DNA of 64,000 bases from Shinella sp. SUS2 (GCF_001262505.1 NZ_KQ410732.1:300095-364094), one strand, 5' to 3'. Numbered from the stretch's first letter, positions 51,225 to 60,570 are shown. A program made the numbers and translations. Notes: generated from the letters alone by a model not told the origin.

Positions 51225-53440
51225 AGGCTGTCGAGCTTGGTGATGTCCCAGTCGGTCCGGACGATCCGGGCATGGTCCTCCACGTAACGGGCGATGTCGC
51301 GGGCGCCGTTCGTCCAGGTGATAGACCGGCAGCGGCGCACCACGCTCTCTCGTTCCACCGGATCCAGCAGGCGCTCGACATGGGCCGCGGCAAAGCCGAG
51401 GTCGTAGTCGCGGCGCATCAGCCAGCCGCGGCCGGTGAGTTCCGCCCAGCGGGCGCGGCTTGCCTGCAGGTCCATCTCGTCGGCTTCGTTGGGCACGAAC
51501 AGTGTCGGGACGGCGCCGAGCACCTGTTCGTGAAAGGTGTTGTAGCCGGCCGCGGTGATCGCCGCGTCGAAGGCGTTGCTGAAGCGGAAGCTCGGGAAGA
51601 GCTCGACCACCCGGTGCCGCTCGCCCAGCCTTTCGAGGTCGGCGGCGTCGGGCGTGATCGGCGAGCGGATCTCGAGCGCGATCGTGTCGGGGCGGCGCAG
51701 CACTTCGGCGAGCAGCGCGCTGCGAACATCCCGCATGTCGAAATTGGCGCCCGAGCCGAGCTGGAAGGCGACGACGGTTATGCCTTCGGGCAGGCCCAGC
51801 GCGGCCCGCGCGCTTTCGCGTGCCATGCGGTCGGCCGGGTCGAGCTGCAGGACGGGCGGCACGAGGAAGGTTTCCCTGCGGCAGGCTGCGGTTGGGCCGT
51901 GATCGAAGGTTTCCGCCAGCTCGCCGGGTTCGATCACCGCATCGAAATGGTCGGTGAAGTCGAGGAACACCCGGTGGGATTCCCGCCAGAGCGGTCGCCG
52001 CACCCAGATCTTGAAGAGATCGGGAAACGCGCCGAGCGCCCGGGTGACGCCTTCGAAAACCGCCGTCGCATCATAGGCGAAGACAGCGGGGCGCAGATGG
52101 GCGATGAGTTCGAACAGCTCCTCGGCAAGGCAGGTGTTCCAGTCCTCGGGGTCGGCATCGAGGATGCGGTGATGCGGCAGGAAATGCGCCTGGTAGCCCT
52201 GCTGTACGGCCGCCTTCATGGAATAGGACATGGTGGCGAAGACCGGTGTCAGACCCGACGGCAGCCGCTGCGCGACGGCGAGCTGCTGGGTGAGGTGTCC
52301 GACGCCGATGCCGTTGCTGGAGGCAAAGAGCACATTGCGTTGCGGCAGGGCCGGGAAAAGTTCGCCACCGGGGGGGCTCGCCTCTTCCGGCGTCCCCATG
52401 ATGCGGTTGAGACGGTCGGCATAGATCGCCGCGTCGTGGTTGTTTTCGACGAAGCGGCGGGCCTGCATACATTGCGACCGGTAGCGCTCCGGGTCGTTCA
52501 CGAAGCCATCGATGAGGCGCTCGACATCTTGAGGTTCGCCGTAGATCGCTGCCTTTCCGAACAGCAGCGCGAAATGCGGGGGCAGGATGACGACAAGACC
52601 GGTCGCGAGCGCTTCGAGGATCGTCCGCCCGAAGGCCTCCGACCAGGCCGGATCATGGAAGTAGACATAGAAATCGAGCGTGCCGAGGAAGGCTGGAACA
52701 CCGTCCCAGGTGAAGGGCACCAGCTCCCAGTTCGGCGGGATCGCGCCGTATTTTTCAGTGAGGAAAGTATCGGCGCCGAGCGCGCGCACGCGAAACCGTG
52801 CGCCGTCGGCCGGGTAGGCGAGCAGCACGTCCTCGGCGGTCGGCCACTTCAACGGGTCGGGGCGTGAGTGTCGCCCGATGACGACGGGATAGGCGGGCTC
52901 TCGGGCCGGTTTTGCTGCCCAGTCGTCAAGGTCGATGAGATTGCCCCAGTCCTCCTCCAGCATATGCGCATAGGGCGGCAGGCGGCGCGGAAGGCTGTCG
53001 CGCACGACGGCGCTAACCGGCGCCAGGAACACATCGCTGCCGAAGGCGTCGCAGGCATGGGCAACGACGCGTTCGAGGTCGTACTGCCGGCGGCCGTCTC
53101 CGTCATACATCGGGTGGTGCAGGACGATCAGCAGTTTATTCGTGGTGATCGACAGCGGGCGCGTCGGGCGGTTCTCGACGATCGTCGGGTGATGGATCAG
53201 CACGAGGCGGGCGTGGAGGCGCATGTCGGGGTCGATGCGCTCGGTCAATCCTTCATCGATCAGGCGCCGCAGGTCCGGGTGCATGGGGAAGGGCAGACCG
53301 AGCAGCGGTCCTTTGACGGCGAGCAACCCTGTGCGCAGGCCTGCGCGTGCGGCGGTACGGATTTCCACGGCGAGTGCCGTCGACGTCCCTCCCTCGAAGC
53401 GAACATCCGCAACGAAGAGGACGTCGAGCGCCGTGCTCAT
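51221..53440 (-). CDS. Two-domain glycosyltransferase
   Basis: 739 residues in two parts. The N-terminal part (about 1-350) has features of a GT4-like transferase: FYVYFHDPAWSEAFGRTILEALATGLVVILPP with a conserved Glu in the EAFGRTILEA segment. The C-terminal part (about 365-720) is a second GT-B module (FASSNGIGVGHLTQQLAVAQRL, ITAAGYNTFHEQVLGAVPTLFVP), clearly homologous to the C-terminal half of 49335-51224. The ATG at 53440 overlaps the upstream stop (ATGA). Fused transferases suggest a repeated disaccharide step in polysaccharide assembly. No membrane segment seen, so it is likely cytoplasmic-face. Confidence 0.8.
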   Translation of the reverse strand: MSTALDVLFVADVRFEGGTSTALAVEIRTAARAGLRTGLLAVKGPLLGLPFPMHPDLRRLIDEGLTERIDPDMRLHARLVLIHHPTIVENRPTRPLSITTNKLLIVLHHPMYDGDGRRQYDLERVVAHACDAFGSDVFLAPVSAVVRDSLPRRLPPYAHMLEEDWGNLIDLDDWAAKPAREPAYPVVIGRHSRPDPLKWPTAEDVLLAYPADGARFRVRALGADTFLTEKYGAIPPNWELVPFTWDGVPAFLGTLDFYVYFHDPAWSEAFGRTILEALATGLVVILPPHFALLFGKAAIYGEPQDVERLIDGFVNDPERYRSQCMQARRFVENNHDAAIYADRLNRIMGTPEEASPPGGELFPALPQRNVLFASSNGIGVGHLTQQLAVAQRLPSGLTPVFATMSYSMKAAVQQGYQAHFLPHHRILDADPEDWNTCLAEELFELIAHLRPAVFAYDATAVFEGVTRALGAFPDLFKIWVRRPLWRESHRVFLDFTDHFDAVIEPGELAETFDHGPTAACRRETFLVPPVLQLDPADRMARESARAALGLPEGITVVAFQLGSGANFDMRDVRSALLAEVLRRPDTIALEIRSPITPDAADLERLGERHRVVELFPSFRFSNAFDAAITAAGYNTFHEQVLGAVPTLFVPNEADEMDLQASRARWAELTGRGWLMRRDYDLGFAAAHVERLLDPVERESVVRRCRSITWTNGARDIARYVEDHARIVRTDWDITKLDSL

Positions 53441-53877
53441 CGATTGGTCCGCGCCGTCATTGCAGGGGCTGCGGCAAGGAAGGCGTCGATGTTCTGGCCG
53501 TAGCTGATGACATGCACCGGCTGCCATTTCGACATGAGGAGACGCCAGCGTTTGGCCAGATAGGCGTTCCAGGAGATTTCGGCGGCGTGCAGCTTCTGTT
53601 CGAGGGTGGAGGGCAGGTATTCGAAGATGGCGTTCCTGTCGCGGAACCGCATGAAGTCGAGGCTGTCGGTGAGATAGACGATCTTGTGCTTCGTGCCGAA
53701 GCGACGAGCCGTCACGTCGATGATCTCGTCGATCTGCTCCGCCTCGACGCCGATGAGCGTAACGATGATCGTGCTGAGCGCCGGTTGCGAGGCGTAGATG
53801 GCGAGGGTTTGCGCCGGCACTTCGTCCGGTGTGGCAGGCTTAGGGCCGCGTTGCGGCAACCAGCCGAAGATCCCCAT
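53437..53877 (-). CDS. Uncharacterised small protein of the glycan cluster
   Basis: 146 residues beginning MGIFGWLPQRGPKP. The middle holds IIVTLIGVEAEQIDEIIDVTARRFG and VYLTDSLDFMRFRDRNAIFEYLPS, and a Trp-rich C-terminus follows (WNAYLAKRWRLLMSKWQ). No family recognised; the pattern of a strand-helix core with a basic/aromatic tail could be a small Rossmann-like sugar-binding domain. GGAGG lies 4 nt before the ATG. It opens the three-gene set that ends with the two transferases. Confidence 0.7.
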   Translation of the reverse strand: MGIFGWLPQRGPKPATPDEVPAQTLAIYASQPALSTIIVTLIGVEAEQIDEIIDVTARRFGTKHKIVYLTDSLDFMRFRDRNAIFEYLPSTLEQKLHAAEISWNAYLAKRWRLLMSKWQPVHVISYGQNIDAFLAAAPAMTARTNR

Positions 53878-53990
53878 TTCGCCTCCCCCTCGATCCCGCC
53901 GGGGCGGGCCTGAAAGCGCCTCTGGATGAAGGCTATTGCCGGGACCCGGCGCTGTCAACGAAGGGCGAATGGAAAAAGCGGGGTGAGGGA

Positions 53991-55667
53991 TCAGGAGGCG
54001 AGCGGCCAAGCGGCAATGGCAGCGGGGCGCCATAGCGACGGCTGGCCGGCGGCGAGACGCACGACGACCGATTGCGTTCCGGTGGCCGCAGGAACGGGGA
54101 AAAACAACCGGCCGAAGGCGGCATTGCTGCTCTCGCCGATGGGGGAAGGGGCGGGCTCGAACGACCAGGCGAGGCCGACCGGTGCCAGGATCTCAGCCGT
54201 CACTGTCACGCCGTCGAGGGTGAGCCGGGCGCAGGCGCCATCGAGATCGACGGTGGCTTCGCTGTAGAATTGCCAGAGGCCGGCCGGGGTGGCGGCGCCC
54301 TCCTGCTCCAGCTCATCGACGATGAAGGCGGTGTCGGCGCCGTCAAGGGCCACGCCTCGGCGCCAATCGACCGGCCAGCCGTCATCGCCCATGGCATAGG
54401 CGGCAAAGCGGCGGCCGTCCCGCTGTCCCACACCGAGGAGCCTTGCAAAGGCCGTGGTCGATTGCGGTGCGCCGTCGATCAGCACGGTGCTGTGAGCCGC
54501 GGTCTGCGTGCGAAAATAGTCGAACCGACGCGCGGGCTCGAAATAGCCGGGAAGGGCATAGTTTTCCCGGCCGAGCTCGCTGGCGAAACGCCGGCCGGCT
54601 ATCTCCAGCACGAAGGTGCCGAGGTCGAGATGGGCGTGGTTGACGTCGTTGCGCCCGCCTTTCAGGGCGAGCCAGGTCGTGCCGGTCCGCAGAACCGCAA
54701 CACCTGCCGGCTCGTAGGCGGTCGGTGCGTCATCGGCCGGCTGGGGCCCGGCCTCCGGTGCGCACCACAGGAGGTCGAAAGGGTGCGGATCGCCGGGAGC
54801 GGTGTGTTGCCAGGCCGTTGCGGCCGGTTCGCTCGCGCGGCCGGCGAGCCAGCCGAGCACGGGCGCGCGGCGCGGCTGCTCCGTCGCGTCGCCGAAATTG
54901 AACACCCGGCCGCTGGGGCCGGTGAGGTCGCGGCCATATCGCCAGGTGCGCGTGATTGCGTCCGGCATATCCGTCGCAAGGCCGAGATCGTCGAGAAGGG
55001 CGTGGGCGAGCACGGCGTAGCGCGTGGCATATTCCCAGTAGTCCGGCCCCTCCTCATAGCTGCCATCGGCGCCGAAGGCGGACAGTCCATGTCGCAGGGC
55101 AGGCCGGAAACACGCCAGCACGTCCCCGGAGAGGGTGGCGTCCGTGTCGGCCATGGCGGCGGCACCGGCGATCATGCCGGTGCAGCAGACGATATTCCAG
55201 TTGTTGCTGACCGTCATCCAGGACGCCCCGGCTGCCGCGGCGGCAAGGCCTGGGGCAAGCCCCTTGGTGGCGATGGCCGTGGCGATCGTGTCATGGTCGG
55301 CACGGGTCAACAGCGGCCTCGTCCAGCAAAGGCCGAGCGCCATGCCGGTCGTCATCTCCGCGGTGTCGAGGAAATGGGTCGGGTTCCAGTTGGTGAATAC
55401 GGCAGCGTTCAGCAGTTCGCGGATCACCCGCCGGCGAAAGGCGCTGCCGCCGACAAGGCAATCGGCAACGGCCAGCGTTGCGATGCGGTCGAAAAGCTTG
55501 CGGCTCGTCGGTAGAATGACGTCGCGTCCATCCTCCCGTTCCAGTTCAAGCAGGGGGGCGGTGTGGATATCGCCAGCGGTCTGCAGGACCCAGTCGGAAT
55601 AGCGCATGCCAGCAACGGACGACCGGGCCGAAGACCGGATCTGCCCCGCATTCAGAGAAAGGATCAA
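53991..55667 (-). CDS. Heparinase II/III-like protein
   Basis: 558 residues of the heparinase II/III-like polysaccharide lyase family: alpha/alpha toroid region (about 80-260) with NNWNIVCCTGM and DGSYEEGPDYWEYATRY, then a beta domain with NHAHLDLGTFVLEI near residue 355 (the catalytic-type His pair). Family members cleave acidic polysaccharides by beta-elimination. No signal peptide is seen. The TTG start at 55667 overlaps the upstream lipoprotein stop (TTGA); the first internal ATG at 55607 has no ribosome site. It may trim a uronic-acid glycan made by the nearby transferases. Confidence 0.8.
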   Translation of the reverse strand: MILSLNAGQIRSSARSSVAGMRYSDWVLQTAGDIHTAPLLELEREDGRDVILPTSRKLFDRIATLAVADCLVGGSAFRRRVIRELLNAAVFTNWNPTHFLDTAEMTTGMALGLCWTRPLLTRADHDTIATAIATKGLAPGLAAAAAGASWMTVSNNWNIVCCTGMIAGAAAMADTDATLSGDVLACFRPALRHGLSAFGADGSYEEGPDYWEYATRYAVLAHALLDDLGLATDMPDAITRTWRYGRDLTGPSGRVFNFGDATEQPRRAPVLGWLAGRASEPAATAWQHTAPGDPHPFDLLWCAPEAGPQPADDAPTAYEPAGVAVLRTGTTWLALKGGRNDVNHAHLDLGTFVLEIAGRRFASELGRENYALPGYFEPARRFDYFRTQTAAHSTVLIDGAPQSTTAFARLLGVGQRDGRRFAAYAMGDDGWPVDWRRGVALDGADTAFIVDELEQEGAATPAGLWQFYSEATVDLDGACARLTLDGVTVTAEILAPVGLAWSFEPAPSPIGESSNAAFGRLFFPVPAATGTQSVVVRLAAGQPSLWRPAAIAAWPLAS

Positions 55668-55858
55668 TAATTCCTGGCCCCGCGCGTGGCGCTTGACGTA
55701 TCGATATGTGCCTTCTTGGCGACCTTGCAGGGCACCTGCTTGCCCTTGACGGTACAGACTGTCGGTTTACCTGCGCTCGTCTCGCAGCCGCTCAGTAAAA
55801 CGGATGCCGACAGAAGTGCTGCCAGCGAAGTCCACCTTGCTATTACGAATCTGGTCAT
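55664..55858 (-). CDS. Small lipoprotein
   Basis: 64 residues. A hydrophobic start (FVIARWTSLAALLSASVLL) ends in the lipobox LLSGC, so the Cys at about residue 24 should be lipidated. The mature part has two further Cys (VCTVKGKQVPCKV) and many Lys residues. ATG at 55858 is chosen over GTG at 55870 because GGTGG lies 8 nt before it. It shares the TTGA junction with the heparinase-like gene. Confidence 0.75.
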   Translation of the reverse strand: MTRFVIARWTSLAALLSASVLLSGCETSAGKPTVCTVKGKQVPCKVAKKAHIDTSSATRGARNY

Positions 55859-55964
55859 GGTCCTGTCCACCCGAAATTAGCAAGTCTTCATGGAAAGCGA
55901 CAAGACGGGTAAAGTCAATATCCCCGCTGCCCAAAACAGGGTGTTTCCTGCGACTGGGCGACAG

Positions 55965-55993
55965 GGGTGGCCGGAATTCGATCCCGGCCACCC
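55965..55993. terminator. GC-rich hairpin between the araH-like gene and the lipoprotein
   Basis: GGGTGGCCGG (55965-55974) and CCGGCCACCC (55984-55993) form a perfect 10-bp stem with a 9-nt loop, 57 nt after the permease stop. There is no T run, so termination strength is unclear. Confidence 0.6.
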
Positions 55994-56050
55994 AGGCTAC
56001 AGTGACCTGCAAAGGATGAACCCGGCACTGCCGCGCTGCGGAAGGTGCAG

Positions 56051-57001
56051 TCAGGTGCGCCGGCCGGCTGCGGCCGAGCGCAGGTTGTCGAGCAAAACGG
56101 CGAGCAGGAGGATCAGGCCGCGCACGACATACTGGTAGAACGCCTGGATGTTGAGGAGGTTCATGACGTTTTCCGCAATGCCCATGATCAGCACGCCGAC
56201 GATGACGCCCGTCATGGCCGCCCGGCCGCCGGCAAGCGACACCCCGCCGAGCACGCAGGCCGAGATGACCGAGAGTTCTAGGCCTGTCGCGGCATTCGGC
56301 TGGCCGGAGGTGATGCGCGAGGCCAGCAGCACGCCGGCAACCGCGCAGACGAGGCCCTGCAGTGCGAAGATCCAGATGCGCATGTTCGAGACGTTGACGC
56401 CGGCAAGGCGCGAGGCCTCGGGATTGCCGCCGATCGCCAGCGTGTTCTTGCCGAAGACCGTGCGGTTCAGCACGAAGCCGAAGACGATGAAGAAGGCGGC
56501 CATGACCCAGATCGGCGTCGGGATGCCGAGGAATTTCGACAGGGCGAGCTGGTAGAAGCCCGGATCGTTGATGCCGACGGCGCGGCCGTCCGAGGCGATC
56601 AGCGCGAAGCCGCGTACGATCTGCATGGTGGCGAGCGTCGTGATCAGCGCGTTGATGCGGAAGCGGGCGATCACCACGCCGTTGACGAGGCCAACCGCGC
56701 CGCCGCAGATCAGTGCGGCGATAAGGCCGACGAGGATCGACCCCGAGGCATTGGACGCCATGACGGCGACCATGCCGGAAAAGGCGACGGTGGAGCCGAC
56801 CGACAGGTCGAAGTCACGCGAGGCGAGGCAGAACATCATCGTGCAGGCGACGATGCCGATGGTGACCACCGATTGCAAGAGGCCGAGCATGTTGCGCTCG
56901 GTCAGGAAGTTGGGCACCGTCAGGGCCACGATGGCGAAGGCGACGGCGAAGATGACGACCAGACCCTGTTCGCCGAGGAGGAGTTTTTTCAAGGACGTCA
57001 T
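56051..57001 (-). CDS. araH: ABC sugar transporter permease (AraH type)
   Basis: 316 residues with about 9-10 hydrophobic helices. The conserved loop GGNPEASRLAGVNVSNMRI (about residue 200) and GELSVIS/ACVLGGVSLAGG patterns are typical of AraH/RbsC permeases. The ATG at 57001 lies 3 nt inside the ATPase stop (ATGA overlap); the longer frame upstream runs within the ATPase gene. It forms the channel of the araFGH importer. Name given by similarity to AraH and its partners. Confidence 0.85.
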   Translation of the reverse strand: MTSLKKLLLGEQGLVVIFAVAFAIVALTVPNFLTERNMLGLLQSVVTIGIVACTMMFCLASRDFDLSVGSTVAFSGMVAVMASNASGSILVGLIAALICGGAVGLVNGVVIARFRINALITTLATMQIVRGFALIASDGRAVGINDPGFYQLALSKFLGIPTPIWVMAAFFIVFGFVLNRTVFGKNTLAIGGNPEASRLAGVNVSNMRIWIFALQGLVCAVAGVLLASRITSGQPNAATGLELSVISACVLGGVSLAGGRAAMTGVIVGVLIMGIAENVMNLLNIQAFYQYVVRGLILLLAVLLDNLRSAAAGRRT

Positions 57002-58512
57002 CGGGACTTGACCTGCTGGTTGGGAACATCGGGAAGGGCGGCGGCGAGGATGCGGCGTTCGTCGAAATCGGCCCGCTCGATGTCCGCGGCGACACGGCCT
57101 TCGCACATGACCATGATGCGGTCGGTGATGCCCATCACCTCGGGCAGTTCGCTGGAGATGACGATGATCGCCATGCCCTGGCCGGCGAGCTCGTAGAGGA
57201 TCTCGTAGATCTCGGATTTGGCGCCGACGTCGATGCCGCGTGTCGGTTCGTCGATGATGAGGACCTTGACGCCTTGCTCCGACAGCCAGCGGCCGAGAAT
57301 GACCTTCTGCTGGTTGCCGCCCGAGAGGTTGACGATCTCCTGTTTGCGGGAGGGCGTGCGCACGCGCAGTTTGGCGATGAAGCGGTCGGCAAGCTCGGCC
57401 TCCTTCTTCGGCTGGAGGATGCCGAAGGGGGAAAAGTGCCGGCGCGAGGAGATCGCCATGTTCTCCTCGATGTTGCGGCCCTGCACGATGCCGTCGAACT
57501 TGCGGTCTTCCGGGCAGAGCACGATGCCGGAGCGGATCGATTGCGGTGGACTGTCCGGTGCAACGGCCCTGCCGTCGACGGCCACCGTGCCTTGCGAACG
57601 GCTGTCGGCGCCGTAGACGAGACGTGCCATTTCGCTGCGGCCGGCGCCGATGAGACCGAAGAAGCCGAGGATTTCACCCTGGCGCACGGAGAAATTGATC
57701 GGCGTACGCAGCTTGCGCCCGGCGAGGTCCTTAACCTCCAGCCGCACGGCGCCGCGCTCGCGGGGGCGAAAACCCCAGATGTTGGCGATCTCGCGGCCGA
57801 CCATCTCGGAAATGATCTGGTCGCGCGTCACGGCGGCGATATCGGGGTGATGGGCCGCCAGCTTGCCGTCGCGCAAGACCGTGAGGCTGTCGCACAGGCG
57901 AAAAATCTCGTCGAGGCGATGCGAGACGTAGAGGATGACCTTGCCCTGCGCGCGAAGGCGGTCGATGAGGGAGAAGAGGATTTCGCTTTCGCGCGAGGAG
58001 AGGGAAGAGGTCGGTTCGTCGAGCGCGATGACGCGCGCGTCGGCCATCACGGCCTTGGCGATCTCGACCATCTGGCGTTCGCCGATCGACAGCGACGCGA
58101 CCTTGGCGGCGGGATCGATGTCGATGCCGATATCCTTGAGCTTCGCCTTCACCACGCCGAGGAGGCGCGTGCGGTCGATGACGCCGGCCTTGCCGGGAAA
58201 GCGCCCGAGCCAGAGGTTCTCGGCGACTGTCAGCTCGGGCACGAGCTGCAGTTCCTGGTGAATGACGATGACGCCGGCTTCGAAGGCGTCGCGCACCGAG
58301 CGGTAGTGCTGCGCCTTGCCGTCGATCAGGATCTCTCCGGTATCGGCGGACTGATCACCCGAGAGAACGCGGATAAGCGTCGATTTTCCCGCGCCATTTT
58401 CGCCCATCAGGCCGTGCACGGCGCCCTTCTTCACGGAGAAGGAGACGTCGGCGAGCGCCTGCACGCCGGGATATCCCTTGGATATCGCGTTGAATTGAAG
58501 GAAGTCCTGCAT
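56998..58512 (-). CDS. araG: ABC sugar transporter ATPase (AraG type)
   Basis: 504 residues with two ATPase halves: Walker A GENGAGKST near residue 40 with LSIGERQMVEIAKAV and VIALDEPTSSLSS, then a second half with degenerate P-loop (GLIGAGRSE) and NLSGGNQQKVILGRWL plus LIIDEPTRGIDVG. The order and sequence look like AraG. It is preceded by the binding-protein gene and a hairpin at 58534-58569. Confidence 0.9.
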   Translation of the reverse strand: MQDFLQFNAISKGYPGVQALADVSFSVKKGAVHGLMGENGAGKSTLIRVLSGDQSADTGEILIDGKAQHYRSVRDAFEAGVIVIHQELQLVPELTVAENLWLGRFPGKAGVIDRTRLLGVVKAKLKDIGIDIDPAAKVASLSIGERQMVEIAKAVMADARVIALDEPTSSLSSRESEILFSLIDRLRAQGKVILYVSHRLDEIFRLCDSLTVLRDGKLAAHHPDIAAVTRDQIISEMVGREIANIWGFRPRERGAVRLEVKDLAGRKLRTPINFSVRQGEILGFFGLIGAGRSEMARLVYGADSRSQGTVAVDGRAVAPDSPPQSIRSGIVLCPEDRKFDGIVQGRNIEENMAISSRRHFSPFGILQPKKEAELADRFIAKLRVRTPSRKQEIVNLSGGNQQKVILGRWLSEQGVKVLIIDEPTRGIDVGAKSEIYEILYELAGQGMAIIVISSELPEVMGITDRIMVMCEGRVAADIERADFDERRILAAALPDVPNQQVKSR

Positions 58513-58533
58513 CTCTCCACCCCCGAAAAGAAG

Positions 58534-58569
58534 CCCGGCGGCCCAAAAGCCTTCAACTGCGCCGCCGGG
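58534..58569 (-). other. Intercistronic hairpin between araF and araG
   Basis: CCCGGCGGC (58534-58542) pairs with GCCGCCGGG (58561-58569) over an 18-nt loop in the 80-nt gap. No T run. It probably lets the binding protein mRNA outlast the rest, as with the hairpins at 8451-8494 and 27253-27276. Confidence 0.65.
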
Positions 58570-58592
58570 GTGATATCATCTTGGGAGGATGA

Positions 58593-59576
58593 TTATTCGA
58601 TGCCAAGGTCCTTGCGGACGGTCTCATAGTTGTCGCGCAGAGCGACCTGGCCGGCCGTCAGGGTCAGCTTTTCCGGTTCCTTGCCGTTGGCGACCCACTC
58701 GAACATGTTGAGCGCGGTCTCGTAGCCGTGACGCTTCGGCGAGATGATCACGGTGCCGAAGAAGCCGGTTGCCGTGGGCTTCTTGAACTCGTTGATCGCC
58801 GAATCCGCACCGCCGATGCCGACGCCGATCATGCTGTCGGCGGCAATGCCGACGCTTTCGGTGGCGCGCACCGCGCCAAGCACGGCTTCGTCATTGAGGC
58901 CGACGGCGACCCAGTGCTTGATGCCGGCATTCTTGTTGAGCACGACGGTCGAAGCGTTGAGCGCCGCTTCCGTGTCGGTCTTGGCCTGCGGGGCGTCGAA
59001 GATGTTGGCTTCCGGGAAGCCGGCGGCCTTCAGCACGGAGAGCGCACCTTCGACACGGTCGACGGCGGTCGGCAGCTGGTCGTAGGAGACGCGGATCGCG
59101 CCGACGTCCTTCATGTCCCAGCCGCGCTTCTTGATTTCCGCGACAATGGTCTCGCCGACGGCCTCACCGATCTTGGTGGCCGAGATGCCCATATGCGGCA
59201 CGTCTTCGATCGGGCTGCCATCGGCATTGACCAGGCGGTCGTCGACGGTCATCAGCTTGAGATCGTTGGCGGCGGCCTTGGCGACGATGCCGGGCCCAAG
59301 CTTCACGTCCGGCGTGCAGATGATGAAGCCCTGGGCACCCTGCGCGCCGAGATTGTCGATGGCCGACTGAACCTTTTCGCCGTCCTCCGCGCCGATCTTG
59401 ACGAGGGTAAAGCCCTTCTCCTTGGCGGCGACGTCTGCGAACTTCCATTCGTCCTGGAACCACGGCTCTTCCGGCTGCTTCACGATGAAGCCGATCTTCA
59501 CATCGGCAGCGAAGGCGGAGGTTGCGGCGAATACGGCGACGGTGCCAGCCAGGATGGCTGCTTTGATAAGGCCCAT
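58593..59576 (-). CDS. araF: L-arabinose/galactose-type binding protein (AraF)
   Basis: 327 residues. Signal peptide (AAILAGTVAVFAATSAFA) then the type-1 fold with IGFIVKQPEEPWFQDEWKF, FIICTPDVKLG, LMTVDDRLVNADG and WVAVGLNDEAVLGA. The KQPEEPWFQDEW start and TVDDRLV are close to AraF of enteric bacteria, whose sugars include L-arabinose and D-galactose. It is divergent from the GntR-dgoD-SDR operon that would degrade galactose or a related aldose. Confidence 0.9.
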   Translation of the reverse strand: MGLIKAAILAGTVAVFAATSAFAADVKIGFIVKQPEEPWFQDEWKFADVAAKEKGFTLVKIGAEDGEKVQSAIDNLGAQGAQGFIICTPDVKLGPGIVAKAAANDLKLMTVDDRLVNADGSPIEDVPHMGISATKIGEAVGETIVAEIKKRGWDMKDVGAIRVSYDQLPTAVDRVEGALSVLKAAGFPEANIFDAPQAKTDTEAALNASTVVLNKNAGIKHWVAVGLNDEAVLGAVRATESVGIAADSMIGVGIGGADSAINEFKKPTATGFFGTVIISPKRHGYETALNMFEWVANGKEPEKLTLTAGQVALRDNYETVRKDLGIE

Positions 59577-59615
59577 TGTCTCTCTCCCAAGTTAACTGCG
59601 CCTGCAGTGTGCCTT

Positions 59616-59661
59616 GGTGTAGTGTCTTTCATCATATTCGTCAATTGCGTTTGTATGATGA
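59616..59661 (-). promoter_or_regulatory. araF promoter with GntR-type dyad
   Basis: Minus strand: -35 TTGACG (59639-59644), 17-nt spacer, -10 TACACC (59616-59621). The inverted repeat TCATCATA (59629-59636) / TATGATGA (59654-59661) covers the spacer and the region upstream; a further TATGAT half-site lies at 59676-59681. The divergent GntR at 59771 is the likely binder and would control both directions. Confidence 0.6.
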
Positions 59662-59770
59662 ATTAAATAACAGTGTATGATAGTAACGTCGCGATGATGC
59701 GAAGCGGGCCGTCGCCATCGGGCGCGAAACGGGATATGCATCGCGGACGGAAATGGGGTGGAGAATGATC

Positions 59771-60535
59771 GTGCAGGAACAGGACGGGCGCTCGGGCGTG
59801 GCCGATGGCGAGGGCGGCGTACGGCGTCCCCGGGTGCAGAAGAACATCACGCGGGCGATTGCCTCGGATATCTGCGCCGACATCTTCCCGGTCGGCGGGT
59901 TCCTGCCGACCGAGAACGAGCTGTGCCTGCGCTACGGCGTCAGCCGCACCGTCATCCGCGAATCGCTGAAGATCCTCGAATCGAAGGGCCTGGTGCGCGG
60001 CCGCTCCCGGGTCGGCACGATCGTCTGCCCCAAGGAGGAGTGGAACATCCTCGACCAGCAGGTGCTGGAATGGATCGGCCCGCGCATCTTCGAATTCGAT
60101 CTTCTCACCTGCGTGCTCGACGCGCGCCGTGCCATCGAGCCCTTTGCCGCCGAACTCGCCGCCGAGCGCGCGACGGTGCAGGATGTCGCGGAAATCGAGC
60201 GCGCCTGGGAACGCATGCGCGAGGCGGAGAGCGATCTCGATGCCTTCTCGCAGGCGGACTTCGCTTTCCATGCGGCGCTGCTCAAGGCCAGCCACAACCA
60301 GGTTTTCATGCAGCTCGCCAGCATCATCCAGGCCGCGCTCGAATTCTCGCTGCATGCCTCCGCCGAAGCGGCGGATGCCCGGGACGAAGCGCTGGAGGTC
60401 CACAAGCGCCTCGTGGATGCGCTGCGCATGCGCGACAAGGCGACGGCGCGTGAATGTTCGCACCGCCTGCTTGATCTTGCCGCGCGCGATCTGGCGATTG
60501 CCGTCAAGAATCATCCGACGCCTGCGGGCGCCTGA
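59771..60535 (+). CDS. GntR family (FadR subfamily) regulator
   Basis: 254 residues. The winged helix ([27 protein letters not shown], then [21 protein letters not shown]) is followed by an FCD ligand domain with [20 protein letters not shown] and a metal-type His set ([25 protein letters not shown]). FCD domains bind a sugar acid or carboxylate. GTG at 59771 is preferred because GGAG lies 7 nt upstream; ATG at 59765 or 59753 cannot be excluded. It should repress the divergent promoter pair until galactonate or a related acid appears. Confidence 0.85.
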   Translation: MQEQDGRSGVADGEGGVRRPRVQKNITRAIASDICADIFPVGGFLPTENELCLRYGVSRTVIRESLKILESKGLVRGRSRVGTIVCPKEEWNILDQQVLEWIGPRIFEFDLLTCVLDARRAIEPFAAELAAERATVQDVAEIERAWERMREAESDLDAFSQADFAFHAALLKASHNQVFMQLASIIQAALEFSLHASAEAADARDEALEVHKRLVDALRMRDKATARECSHRLLDLAARDLAIAVKNHPTPAGA

Positions 60536-60570
60536 TCCAATCCCCTTTCTGTTTCCAGACGAGTGTCCCC

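Noticed and set aside
55965..55993. Possible tRNA or tmRNA end because of a TTCGATC-like loop
   Set aside because: The T stem does not pair around the TTCGATC position, and no anticodon or acceptor arm could be found upstream. It is a plain 10-bp hairpin.
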